A DNA stretch of 5,094 nucleotides, from positions 1-5,094 of the forward strand of contig PKUY01000240.1 in NCBI GenBank assembly GCA_003131705.1, in the 5' to 3' direction. Both the position numbers and the translations under genes were made by a program. Source of the stretch: Acidobacteriota bacterium. GTDB taxonomy: Bacteria > Acidobacteriota > Terriglobia > Acidiferrales > UBA7541. Below the pieces are notes generated by a model. It had not been told where the DNA came from. It worked only from the letters and a program-made list of their open reading frames with translations, and did no database searches. Positions 1-5,094 of the stretch are shown here, piece after piece. How positions within the stretch are numbered: the stretch's first letter is position 1; each line of letters starts with the position of its first letter.

Positions 1-472
1 AACCCGCGCCGCCGCGCCCGCGAAGTCCTGAGTTCGCAACTTCCTCCACGATTGCCTGCGGAGTCATGCCAATTGCCTTTTCCAGCCCGCGATAGCCGCC
101 GTGACTCACGTAATCGGAGAGCGAAAGGGGATCGGTAATTCCGCAGCGGGCAAAGGTCAGCCGTTCTTGGTTTTTCAGGAAGGGAATCTCTTCGGTAAGC
201 CCGAGGCACAGGGCGTGCGGTTTTCCTTCGAGAAATCCCGCATCGAGCAAACCTGCTACGGCGTCAGCCGATACGGGTCCATACGCGACCCTGCCGCGAG
301 GTGTCTCAACCTCAACAAGCGGCTCGAGCCAAAACATTCCCCGCGAACCATTTCGAATCAGAGAAACATCCGCTCTGCGCGCGGCAAATTGTTCGGCCAT
401 CGCTCTGGCGACAGCATCGGCACCGACAGAAACCGCCGCCGCGTCGCACGGGATGTAAACTCTTACGCTCAC
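1..472 (-). CDS. fdsB: NAD-dependent formate dehydrogenase beta subunit FdsB (NuoF-like), 5' part only
   Basis: This is the flavin subunit of soluble NAD+-dependent formate dehydrogenase, which passes electrons from the iron-sulfur chain through FMN to NAD+ in the cytoplasm. Only the first 157 codons are present; the gene runs off the left edge. The reading starts at GTG (472-470), giving [10 protein letters not shown], with AGAGG (478-482 complement) five bases upstream. Residues 1 to about 65 form the N-terminal thioredoxin-like extension, including [18 protein letters not shown] (41-58), which I recognise from FdsB proteins. Residues 91-127 contain a [12 protein letters not shown] and GITDPLSL...YVSHGGY stretch typical of the start of the NuoF domain. 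The last visible residues, [10 protein letters not shown] (148-157), are the start of the glycine-rich FMN/NADH-binding loop. The iron-sulfur part would lie beyond the edge. The gene overlaps the fdsG stop by four bases. The main alternative is a HoxF or NuoF of a hydrogenase or complex I; the N-terminal extension argues for FdsB. Confidence 0.88.
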   Translation of the reverse strand, partial: MSVRVYIPCDAAAVSVGADAVARAMAEQFAARRADVSLIRNGSRGMFWLEPLVEVETPRGRVAYGPVSADAVAGLLDAGFLEGKPHALCLGLTEEIPFLKNQERLTFARCGITDPLSLSDYVSHGGYRGLEKAIGMTPQAIVEEVANSGLRGRGGAG

Positions 473-948
473 GCATGCCTCTGGGCGTTATCGATCAGAA
501 AATCGGCAACTTCCGCCGACACTCGGCCATATAGCTTTCCGTCGAGCATGACCGCAGGTGACAGCGCGCAATTGCCAAGGCAATAAACCGGTTCCACCGT
601 GAAGCTGCGGTCCGTCGTGGTTTCGCCTAGCTTTACTCCCAGGCGATTCTCAACGTGCCGGATCATGCTTTCACAGCCCATCGACTGACATGACTCCGCG
701 CGACACATCTTCAAGACGTGCCGACCCGCGGGAGCGTGCCGAAAATCGTGGTAAAAGCTGATCACGCCCTGTACTTCCGCCTGGGAAATATTAAGTGTTT
801 CGGCGATTAGCGGGACCGCGGCTTTATCCACGTAGCCGAATTCGTCTTGCAGTGCGTGCAGGATCGGTAGCAGGGCGCCGGGGAGACGTTCCAGCTCTCG
901 TATGCGGGTTAAGGCTCGATCAGCATCCCAGCCCTGGTCGATACTCAT
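469..948 (-). CDS. fdsG: NAD-dependent formate dehydrogenase gamma subunit FdsG (NuoE-like, [2Fe-2S])
   Basis: This is the small [2Fe-2S] subunit that, with FdsB, forms the diaphorase part of cytoplasmic NAD+-dependent formate dehydrogenase. The protein has 159 residues, the usual size for FdsG/NuoE. Residues 1-78 form the helical N-terminal part, with [18 protein letters not shown] (38-55) and [13 protein letters not shown] (58-70), the latter the FdsG form of the NuoE 'GV.(T/S)FY' motif. Residues 79-157 form the thioredoxin-like domain. The four cluster ligands are C82 and C87 (CRAESC) and C123 and C127 (CLGNC). An additional C92 is not expected to be a ligand. The start is ATG at 948-946; the only purine-rich stretch ahead is AAGGG about 11 bases away, so initiation looks weak. 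It is the first gene of a leftward operon and overlaps fdsB (GTGA, 469-472). NuoE or HoxE are alternatives, but no nuo or hox gene is visible and the FdsB partner supports fds. Confidence 0.9.
   Translation of the reverse strand: MSIDQGWDADRALTRIRELERLPGALLPILHALQDEFGYVDKAAVPLIAETLNISQAEVQGVISFYHDFRHAPAGRHVLKMCRAESCQSMGCESMIRHVENRLGVKLGETTTDRSFTVEPVYCLGNCALSPAVMLDGKLYGRVSAEVADFLIDNAQRHA
478..482 (-). promoter_or_regulatory. Ribosome binding site for fdsB inside the fdsG 3' end
   Basis: On the minus strand AGAGG lies inside the last codons of fdsG, five bases before the GTG at 472-470. It decides the fdsB start in favour of this GTG, which gives the expected N-terminus, over the ATG at 476-474. 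That ATG is in another frame. The site and the 4-base overlap imply translational coupling. Confidence 0.6.
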
Positions 949-1026
949 GTGAGAGATAGCCCTTAACTACGTATGAATCAGAGAGATGCCGTCCGAGCGC
1001 ACCTCAAAGTCCAGAAGTCAAATTTA

Positions 1027-1055
1027 ATTCTAACATACAGCCTTACCGGCATCAG
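1027..1055 (-). promoter_or_regulatory. Candidate extended -10 promoter for the fdsGB operon
   Basis: Read on the minus strand, TGT followed by TAGAAT (complement of 1027-1035) is an extended -10 (TGn plus five of six matches to TATAAT). Seventeen bases upstream, CTGATG (complement of 1050-1055) is a poor -35 that matches only the TGA core, as is common for extended -10 promoters. Transcription would start near 1020 and leave a leader of about 70 bases before the fdsG ATG. This is a pattern match in the expected place; sigma-70 type is assumed. Confidence 0.42.
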
Positions 1056-1169
1056 CAGTTTTTGTGCCGCTTCGGGATTACAGGATTTCGTCGGCATGAC
1101 TTTGCGACGCTCACTCACGATGACGTTGTTGCGCTCTCATTCTCCATCGGCGGGCTTGGGGCGGCGTTC

Positions 1170-1185
1170 GCTCGGGCCACCGAGC
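1170..1185. repeat. GC-rich hairpin GCTCGG-GCCA-CCGAGC
   Basis: A perfect 6-bp inverted repeat (1170-1175 with 1180-1185) is separated by a 4-base loop. On the plus strand a T-rich stretch (TCTCTTTTCT) begins only about eight bases further on, so it is not a canonical intrinsic terminator. No plus-strand gene ends just before it. It could be a regulatory or degenerate structure, or chance in GC-rich sequence. Confidence 0.35.
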
Positions 1186-1204
1186 AAGTGGTATCTCTTT
1201 TCTG

Positions 1205-1220
1205 CGATTCGGCCGAAACG
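1205..1220. promoter_or_regulatory. Palindrome CG-A-TTCGGCCGAA-A-CG, candidate operator
   Basis: TTCGGCCGAA at 1208-1217 is a perfect 10-bp palindrome. One non-pairing base on each side is followed by a further matching CG/CG, giving a 16-bp near-symmetric site. It lies between two divergent genes, where a dimeric regulator could bind. I do not recognise the site as that of a specific regulator family, and a 10-bp palindrome can occur by chance. Confidence 0.3.
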
Positions 1221-1288
1221 TGCGAAAAAGGGATCGGTCAATACACTCCTAACTGGTAACTCCGTCTATCGATCCTTTTAATTTAGGG

Positions 1289-1319
1289 TGGACATGCAGA
1301 CGCGTTCCAGTCAAATTAT
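1289..1319 (+). promoter_or_regulatory. Weak candidate promoter for the beta-barrel gene
   Basis: TGGACA (1289-1294) matches five of six bases of the -35 consensus. AATTAT (1314-1319) matches four of six of the -10, but the spacer is 19 bases, longer than ideal. The position, about 40 bases ahead of the start codon, is plausible. No better pair was seen in the AT-rich stretch 1276-1320. Confidence 0.28.
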
Positions 1320-1347
1320 AGGGAGCAAGGCAGAGTCTCGGGACGTT

Positions 1348-1352
1348 GGAGG
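1348..1352 (+). promoter_or_regulatory. Strong Shine-Dalgarno GGAGG for the beta-barrel gene
   Basis: GGAGG, continuing as GGAGGGG to 1354, lies nine bases before the ATG at 1362. A second AGGAG directly abuts the ATG and is too close to act. The site fixes the start that also gives a proper signal peptide. Confidence 0.75.
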
Positions 1353-1361
1353 GGATAGGAG

Positions 1362-2084
1362 ATGAAACACGTTGCGTTTCTGCTAGGGGTCATACTTCTT
1401 TTTACGGCAAGTGTCGGCGCTCAGGTGAGTTCAGATACCTCGTTGCCGTCAACATCCTCAGCCGCAAGCGCGACACTTTCCACGTCAGCGCCCGAGGCGT
1501 CACCGATGTTTGCGTTGGCAACTCCATCCGCCACCAGTGCGTTCGGCGCGGCAGCCCCAGCTTCCCCGGCGCCAGACGCTCAGGACAACAACCCGCCACC
1601 GACAGTTTTTGGGGTTTTCCAGACCTATAACTGGCAAGCAACCGCCGGGTACACGTTCCTCCGTTTCTATCTCGTGCCCCATCCCAGCACCGTCCTGAAT
1701 ACGAATGGACTGAACCTCGGTATCGTCTATTACCCCCGGGGGAAATGGATCGGCGCAGACGGCGAATTTGTAGCCACGTTTGGATCGGTGTACGGGAACA
1801 GCGCGAAATTCGCAATGGCAATGGGGGGCCCGCGCTTTCGCTGGTCGGCCCCGCGTGGACTAGAACTTTGGGCGCATGGCTTGGTCGGTGGAGCGCATTT
1901 TCTTCCTCAGACGGCTTATGGCAACCAGGGAGCATTCGCCTACGAAGTCGGTGGCGGAGTTGACGTCGGCGTGCATCAACGCCGGATTGCTTATCGCTTG
2001 CAGGCGGACATGGTTGGTACGCGCTTTTTCAACACATATCAATATAGCCCGAAAGTTTCGATCGGGATCGTCTTCAAGTATTAG
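1362..2084 (+). CDS. Exported outer-membrane beta-barrel protein of unknown function
   Basis: I do not recognise a named family. The 240-residue protein begins with a clear Sec signal peptide: K2-H3, a hydrophobic core at about 4-16, and an A-x-A-like site SVGA/Q with cleavage after residue 20. Residues 21-80 are a low-complexity, probably unstructured segment rich in Ser, Ala, Thr and Pro, ending NNPPP. Residues about 82-240 show alternating hydrophobic/aromatic strands with glycines and short turns: QTYNWQATAGYTFLRFYLV, LNLGIVYYPRG, FAMAMGGPRFRW, LELWAHGLVGGAHF, FAYEVGGGVDVGV, IAYRLQADMVGTRFF and KVSIGIVFKY. The last residue is Tyr, as expected for the BAM recognition signal of outer-membrane barrels. 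This fits a small, about eight-stranded OmpA/OmpW-like barrel. Such proteins are common and uncharacterised in Acidobacteriota. Initiation is strong (GGAGG, ATG). It stands alone between divergent fds and the codirectional OYE gene, 153 bases downstream, and context gives no function. Confidence 0.82.
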   Translation: MKHVAFLLGVILLFTASVGAQVSSDTSLPSTSSAASATLSTSAPEASPMFALATPSATSAFGAAAPASPAPDAQDNNPPPTVFGVFQTYNWQATAGYTFLRFYLVPHPSTVLNTNGLNLGIVYYPRGKWIGADGEFVATFGSVYGNSAKFAMAMGGPRFRWSAPRGLELWAHGLVGGAHFLPQTAYGNQGAFAYEVGGGVDVGVHQRRIAYRLQADMVGTRFFNTYQYSPKVSIGIVFKY

Positions 2085-2223
2085 CGCGGATGTTCTTCTA
2101 TTGTAATTCCGTGGCCCGCCGATTTAGGCGAGCGCCATAACGCAAGACCATTTAGTCAAAAGAAACGCATCAGCTGGAACGATTTCTCTCGATTGCCCTG
2201 ATTGAGCCCCAAACCGTCTCGCC

Positions 2224-2228
2224 GGAGG
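2224..2228 (+). promoter_or_regulatory. Shine-Dalgarno GGAGG that sets the OYE start at TTG 2238
   Basis: GGAGG is followed by nine bases and then TTG at 2238-2240. The upstream in-frame TTG at 2202 has no such site in front of it. The shorter product begins (M)HLFAELRIREVRLRNRIV, which is where members of the family normally begin. Confidence 0.75.
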
Positions 2229-2237
2229 AATCATCCC

Positions 2238-3326
2238 TTGCATTTATTCGCTGAGTTGAGAATTCGCGAGGTCAGGCTTCGCAATAGAATCGTAGTGTCG
2301 CCGATGTGTCAGTATTCCAGCGCCGGCGGCTTCGCGGACGATTGGCATCTCGTGCATCTGGGCAGCCGCGCGGTTGGCGGCGCCGCGATCGTGTTTACCG
2401 AAGCCGCGGCCGTTTTGCCCGAAGGCCGCATCAGCCCCCAGGACCTGGGAATCTGGAAGGACGAGCACATCGAACCGCTCGCTCGAATCACCCGCTTCGT
2501 CCGAAAGCAGGGAGCGATCCCCGGCATGCAGCTCGCGCATGCCGGTCGCAAAGGCAGCACATACCGTCCATGGGAGAAAAAAAACGGAGCAGTCCCTGAA
2601 TCCGAAGGCGGCTGGAAGCCAGTTGCCCCGAGTGCCATTGCATTCAGTGAGCACTACCCCATGCCTTCAGCGCTTGACGAGAGCGGAATACGCGCCGCAA
2701 TTGCTGGATTCGCGGACGCAGCCCGCCGGGCACTGGACGCGGGCTTCCAGGTAATCGAAATCCACGCAGCGCACGGCTACCTGATCCACGAATTCCTCTC
2801 TCCACTCTCGAACAAGCGCTCCGATCAGTACGGGGGCTCATTCGAAAATCGCACGCGCTTCCTGCGCGAAGTTGTCTTGGCCGTTCGGCGCGTTTGGCCG
2901 GAGCGCCTTCCGCTGTTTCTTCGCATATCAGCGAGTGAGTGGGTTGAGGGAGGTTGGGACATCGACCAATCCGTGGAGCTGGCGAAGCTCGTCGGCCCGC
3001 TTGGCGTCGATTTGATCGATTGTTCGTCGGGCGGCAATGTTGCCAACGCGAAAATTCCGTTTCGTCCCGGATACCAGGTCCCATTCGCGCAGGCGATACG
3101 GAAACAAACCGGTATGCTCACTGGAACAGTTGGATTGATCACGTCGCGCGAGCAGGCAGAAGCGATCTTGCATGAAGGGCAGGCCGATTTGATTTTTATG
3201 GCGCGCGAATTCTTGCGCCAGCCGTACTGGCCTCTTCAAGCGGCTAGCGAAGCAGGCGAGATAATTCCGTGGGCCGCGCAATACCAGCGCGCCGCGCCGG
3301 ACGGCACACCTATCCGAGAAGTTTAG
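2238..3326 (+). CDS. Old Yellow Enzyme family NAD(P)H-dependent FMN oxidoreductase, YqjM/XenA class
   Basis: This is a cytoplasmic flavoenzyme of the OYE family that uses NAD(P)H to reduce activated C=C bonds of enones and similar electrophiles; the true substrate is unknown. From the TTG at 2238 it has 362 residues, close to XenA and somewhat longer than YqjM. It is one TIM barrel. Visible YqjM-class marks are C24 and Y26 in SPMCQYS (flavin redox tuning), Q98 in GMQLAHAGRK, the H176/H179 pair plus Y181 in EIHAAHGYL (substrate carbonyl binding and proton donor), QYGGSFENR (197-205), R229 in LRISASEW, and AREFLRQPYW (322-331), the phosphate-side FMN motif. Q348-Y349-Q350-R351 near the C-terminus corresponds to the QYER segment of YqjM, whose arginine reaches into the neighbouring subunit. 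All key residues are present. I found no convincing promoter in the 153-base gap after the barrel gene, so cotranscription is possible. Its stop lies 2 bases from the murJ stop. Confidence 0.93.
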   Translation: MHLFAELRIREVRLRNRIVVSPMCQYSSAGGFADDWHLVHLGSRAVGGAAIVFTEAAAVLPEGRISPQDLGIWKDEHIEPLARITRFVRKQGAIPGMQLAHAGRKGSTYRPWEKKNGAVPESEGGWKPVAPSAIAFSEHYPMPSALDESGIRAAIAGFADAARRALDAGFQVIEIHAAHGYLIHEFLSPLSNKRSDQYGGSFENRTRFLREVVLAVRRVWPERLPLFLRISASEWVEGGWDIDQSVELAKLVGPLGVDLIDCSSGGNVANAKIPFRPGYQVPFAQAIRKQTGMLTGTVGLITSREQAEAILHEGQADLIFMAREFLRQPYWPLQAASEAGEIIPWAAQYQRAAPDGTPIREV

Positions 3327-3328
3327 CT

Positions 3329-4912
3329 CTACCGCGTTGTCCTCAACACGCGCGCAAACAGCGATTGGGATTCCGGCAGTTGCAGCGCCGCGGTCGCCGC
3401 AAAATAAATCAAGCCGTACGGCCCGAGGACGACCACAGCAGCCAAAATCGCCGAGTGGTGCACGAAGTAATGATGTATCGCCCACCCAATCGCTGCGGCA
3501 AGCAGCGCCGAAATCCAAAGCTTAGCCAGATAATCTTTGGGTAGCCCCGTGCGTCCGATCCTACTGTTCAACGTGCGCCTCAAGAGCGTGAACTCTACCC
3601 ACGAAGCGACTCCCGCTGAAATCGTGAGTCCTGCGACGCCCCACCGCGCTTCGATGCCCAGCATGCGCGGCAACGGAATCGCGCAAAGATACCCCAAGGC
3701 AGTTGTCAGGATCACGCGCAGGATCGCGAAACGCAATGGCGTGCGCGTGTCGCGCAGCGCGTAGTAAGTCGATGAGTACAGCCGCCCGAGTGTTGAAGCG
3801 AGCAGCCCGACCGTGGAGCCAGCGAGTATGCCCCACACGTAGATTACATCGGCCTGCGTGAATCGCCCGGTGCGATAGATCGCTCCGACAACCACGTCTC
3901 CAAGTATCAGAAATGCCGCCACCGAAGGCACCACGAAAAACGCAATCTGTCGGAGGCCGGAATCGAGCCGCCCGCGCAACGCCTCGGCGATTTCCTTTTC
4001 GTCACCGATCGCGCCGGACATATGCGGCAGCTCCGCGGCCGAAACCGACATCCCAAAAAGACTCACGGGAAGCAGGTAAATCGTCTGGGCATAAGCGAGC
4101 GCCGCGACGGCCCCGGTGGGCAGCAAGCTCGCCAACAGGGCATCCACGTACGCGCTGATTTGCACCACGCCCCTGCCGACGAAAACCGGAATGAAATTGC
4201 GCACCACAGTTTTCACGTTTTCTGCCTGATGATCGAGCGAAAGCCTTAGACCCCGCAGCAGCCGCAACACCACGGGCAATTGCACTCCAACCTGCAGCGC
4301 GCTGCCCACTACCGACCCCCACGCTAGAATTTCCGAAAGAGGATAGAGCGCGTAATGCCGGCCAAACGCCCAAAGGGTTCCAATCATCGCCGCGTTCCAG
4401 ATCACCGGCGCTGTGTAGGCGAGAAAAAAACGCCGATGACTATTGAGCACTCCGAGGCACCACGCTGAAAACACCAGCAAGCCCGCGCCGGGGAAGAGAA
4501 TCCGCACCAGCGTGATCGTCAGCTCGCGTTTCTCACCGTGAAAGCCTGGCGCGATCGCGTCGATCAGATAGGGAGTTGCGAGAACACCGATGAGCACCAG
4601 AATCGAAGTCGTCAGCGCCAGCAGCGAAGCAACCGCGCCCGCCGTGCGCTTTGCTTCTTCGTCATCTTCACGGGCGAGCAGGGCAGCGTACACCGGAATG
4701 AAAGACGCGGAGAGCACGCCTTCTCCGAACATGTTTTGCAGGAAATTGGGAATGCGGAAGGCTGCCTTGAAAGCGTCCGCCGCGTCGGAGTTGCCGAAGT
4801 AATGGGCGAACACGCGTTCGCGAATCAGTCCGGCGATGCGGCTCAGAAAGATGCCGGCCGCAACCAGCATGGCGTGCCGGGCCCTGGGCTTCGAGGGGTT
4901 GGTCACGGTCAA
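3329..4912 (-). CDS. murJ: Lipid II flippase MurJ (MviN family)
   Basis: MurJ is an inner-membrane MOP-superfamily transporter that moves lipid II from the cytoplasmic to the periplasmic face for peptidoglycan synthesis. The protein has 527 residues, close to the usual 500-530, and hydrophobic segments spread over its whole length, consistent with the family's 14 helices. The N-terminus carries the signature SRIAGLIRER (24-33), DAADAF (43-48) and FRIPNFLQNMFGEGVLSASF (52-71). By alignment from memory to E. coli MurJ, R25 and R31 match R18 and R24, and D46 matches D39. Q59/N60 replace R52/R53, and YAQTIYLLP (274-282) has QT where E. coli has D269-R270. RDTRTPLRFA (387-396) is another family motif. 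The start is TTG at 4912-4910; GTG (codon 3) and ATG (codon 15, 4870-4868) are alternatives, and none has a good Shine-Dalgarno. TTG is preferred because it lies about 35 bases behind a good promoter and keeps a basic N-terminus before helix 1. It appears monocistronic at its 5' end and converges with the OYE gene. Confidence 0.93.
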   Translation of the reverse strand: MTVTNPSKPRARHAMLVAAGIFLSRIAGLIRERVFAHYFGNSDAADAFKAAFRIPNFLQNMFGEGVLSASFIPVYAALLAREDDEEAKRTAGAVASLLALTTSILVLIGVLATPYLIDAIAPGFHGEKRELTITLVRILFPGAGLLVFSAWCLGVLNSHRRFFLAYTAPVIWNAAMIGTLWAFGRHYALYPLSEILAWGSVVGSALQVGVQLPVVLRLLRGLRLSLDHQAENVKTVVRNFIPVFVGRGVVQISAYVDALLASLLPTGAVAALAYAQTIYLLPVSLFGMSVSAAELPHMSGAIGDEKEIAEALRGRLDSGLRQIAFFVVPSVAAFLILGDVVVGAIYRTGRFTQADVIYVWGILAGSTVGLLASTLGRLYSSTYYALRDTRTPLRFAILRVILTTALGYLCAIPLPRMLGIEARWGVAGLTISAGVASWVEFTLLRRTLNSRIGRTGLPKDYLAKLWISALLAAAIGWAIHHYFVHHSAILAAVVVLGPYGLIYFAATAALQLPESQSLFARVLRTTR

Positions 4913-4953
4913 AGTGAAATCGGCATTCGCATAGAATCGAAAGGTTTCAACTC

Positions 4954-4982
4954 ATTACAAGAGTTGCTCGCGGAGATGTCAA
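4954..4982 (-). promoter_or_regulatory. Near-consensus sigma-70 promoter for murJ
   Basis: On the minus strand TTGACA (complement of 4977-4982) is a perfect -35. After exactly 17 bases comes TGTAAT (complement of 4954-4959), five of six matches to the -10. Transcription would start near 4947, giving a leader of about 35 bases to the TTG at 4912. Orientation, spacing and distance all fit murJ. Confidence 0.7.
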
Positions 4983-5007
4983 CTTGGATTCTGGCAGTTG
5001 TGCGTTG

Positions 5008-5048
5008 TTAACCGATCTTTCGCAGTTGGGCACCTTTGAGTCGGTTAA
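5008..5048. repeat. 8-bp inverted repeat TTAACCGA...TCGGTTAA upstream of the murJ promoter
   Basis: TTAACCGA (5008-5015) and TCGGTTAA (5041-5048) are perfect inverted copies separated by 25 bases. A smaller one, TTTCG-GTTAT-CGAAA (5064-5078), follows. The right arm context CGGTTA recurs at 5067-5072. They lie just upstream of the murJ -35 and might be regulator sites or a loose hairpin; the loop is too long and no T-tract follows, so it is not a terminator. Confidence 0.3.
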
Positions 5049-5094
5049 GTGCTTTTGAATCAGTTTCGGTTATCGAAAGGTCTCCACCACAAAC
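5008..5094 (-). CDS. Possible 3' end of an unidentified minus-strand gene
   Basis: One minus-strand frame is open from the right edge to a TAA at 5010-5008, giving 28 residues ending SKALNRLKGAQLRKIG. The end looks protein-like (basic, helical) and the stop lies about 25 bases before the murJ -35, as expected for an upstream codirectional gene. Against it, 28 open codons are not statistically unusual, and third positions are mostly A or T, unlike the neighbouring genes. I cannot name a family. Sequence beyond the edge would settle it. Confidence 0.22.
   Translation of the reverse strand, partial: VCGGDLSITETDSKALNRLKGAQLRKIG

Larger units (their letters stand above)
949..1361. other. Divergent intergenic region between fdsG and the barrel-protein gene, no convincing gene
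   Basis: These 413 bases separate two divergently read genes. The flanks are relatively AT-rich (around 1020-1036 and 1276-1320) and carry the candidate promoters. The middle, about 1140-1220, is GC-rich and holds a hairpin and a palindrome listed separately. Two short plus-strand open frames (973-1281 and 1062-1259) cover most of it, but they overlap each other in different frames, lack a Shine-Dalgarno and do not resemble any protein I know. I do not call them genes. No tRNA, small RNA or riboswitch fold was recognised. Confidence 0.6.

Noticed and set aside
101..586. Plus-strand 161-codon open frame opposite fdsB and fdsG
   Set aside because: It is antisense to two clearly recognised formate dehydrogenase genes and has no protein-like features.
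973..1281. Plus-strand open frames at 973-1281 and 1062-1259 in the divergent intergenic region
   Set aside because: They overlap in different frames, lack ribosome sites, cover the expected promoter of fdsG, and resemble no family known to me.
1402..1935. Minus-strand 177-codon open frame opposite the barrel gene
   Set aside because: It is rich in Arg, Ser and Pro as antisense frames of GC-rich genes are; the plus-strand gene has a signal peptide and strong ribosome site.
2117..2130. Possible terminator hairpin CGCC-GATTTA-GGCG after the barrel gene
   Set aside because: The stem has only 4 bp and there is no following T-tract.
3332..3352. Imperfect hairpin (CGCGTTG/CAAC..GCG) at the murJ 3' end as a shared terminator
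   Set aside because: It has a bulge, lies in coding sequence and lacks a T-tract in either direction.
4538..5011. Plus-strand 157-codon open frame opposite the murJ start
   Set aside because: It is antisense to murJ, with composition typical of a shadow frame, and runs through the murJ promoter.
4976..5011. Short plus-strand leader-like peptide MSTWILAVVRC behind GCGGAG
   Set aside because: The purine stretch abuts the ATG too closely, nothing downstream on the plus strand would be controlled, and the bases are explained by the murJ -35 box.
1..5094. Novel defence system, mobile element or other undescribed multi-gene system
   Set aside because: All four main genes are recognised as housekeeping, metabolic or envelope types; there are no transposase, integrase, nuclease, toxin, reverse transcriptase or repeat-array signs.

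Overview
The window looks like ordinary chromosomal sequence from a Gram-negative bacterium, GC-rich by eye, most plausibly an Acidobacteriota member. That guess rests on an Acidobacteria-like MurJ variant with the 'NFLQN(L/M)FGEG' motif, an orphan outer-membrane barrel protein, and the frequent use of TTG/GTG starts. It is made from recalled protein patterns, not from a database search. No mobile element, CRISPR array, RNA gene, defence locus or phage sequence is visible.

Left part, minus strand (1-948): the first two genes of a soluble NAD+-dependent formate dehydrogenase operon. fdsG (complete, NuoE-like [2Fe-2S] subunit) is followed by fdsB (NuoF-like FMN/NADH subunit), which is cut by the left edge. 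The two overlap by four bases (GTGA). The catalytic molybdenum subunit fdsA and the maturation genes would lie beyond the left edge. Together these subunits carry electrons from formate oxidation to NAD+.

949-1361 is a 413-base divergent intergenic region. It holds a candidate extended -10 promoter for fds, a 10-bp perfect palindrome, a short GC-rich hairpin, and a weak promoter plus a strong Shine-Dalgarno for the gene to the right. No gene is convincing in it.

Middle, plus strand: 1362-2084 encodes an exported, probably outer-membrane, beta-barrel protein of unknown function. 2238-3326 encodes an Old Yellow Enzyme of the YqjM/XenA class; its start is better placed at a TTG at 2238, behind a good GGAGG, than at the more upstream TTG at 2202.

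Right part, minus strand: murJ (3329-4912), the lipid II flippase of peptidoglycan synthesis, converges on the OYE gene with only 2 bases between stop codons. It has a near-consensus sigma-70 promoter (TTGACA, 17 bp, TGTAAT) at 4954-4982. The last ~85 bases may hold the 3' end of another minus-strand gene, but this is weak. The genes do not form one pathway: formate oxidation, an envelope barrel, a flavin ene-reductase and a cell-wall flippase sit side by side. The points most worth a second look are the MurJ residue substitutions at normally charged cavity positions, the fds-barrel intergenic palindrome, and the uncharacterised barrel protein.
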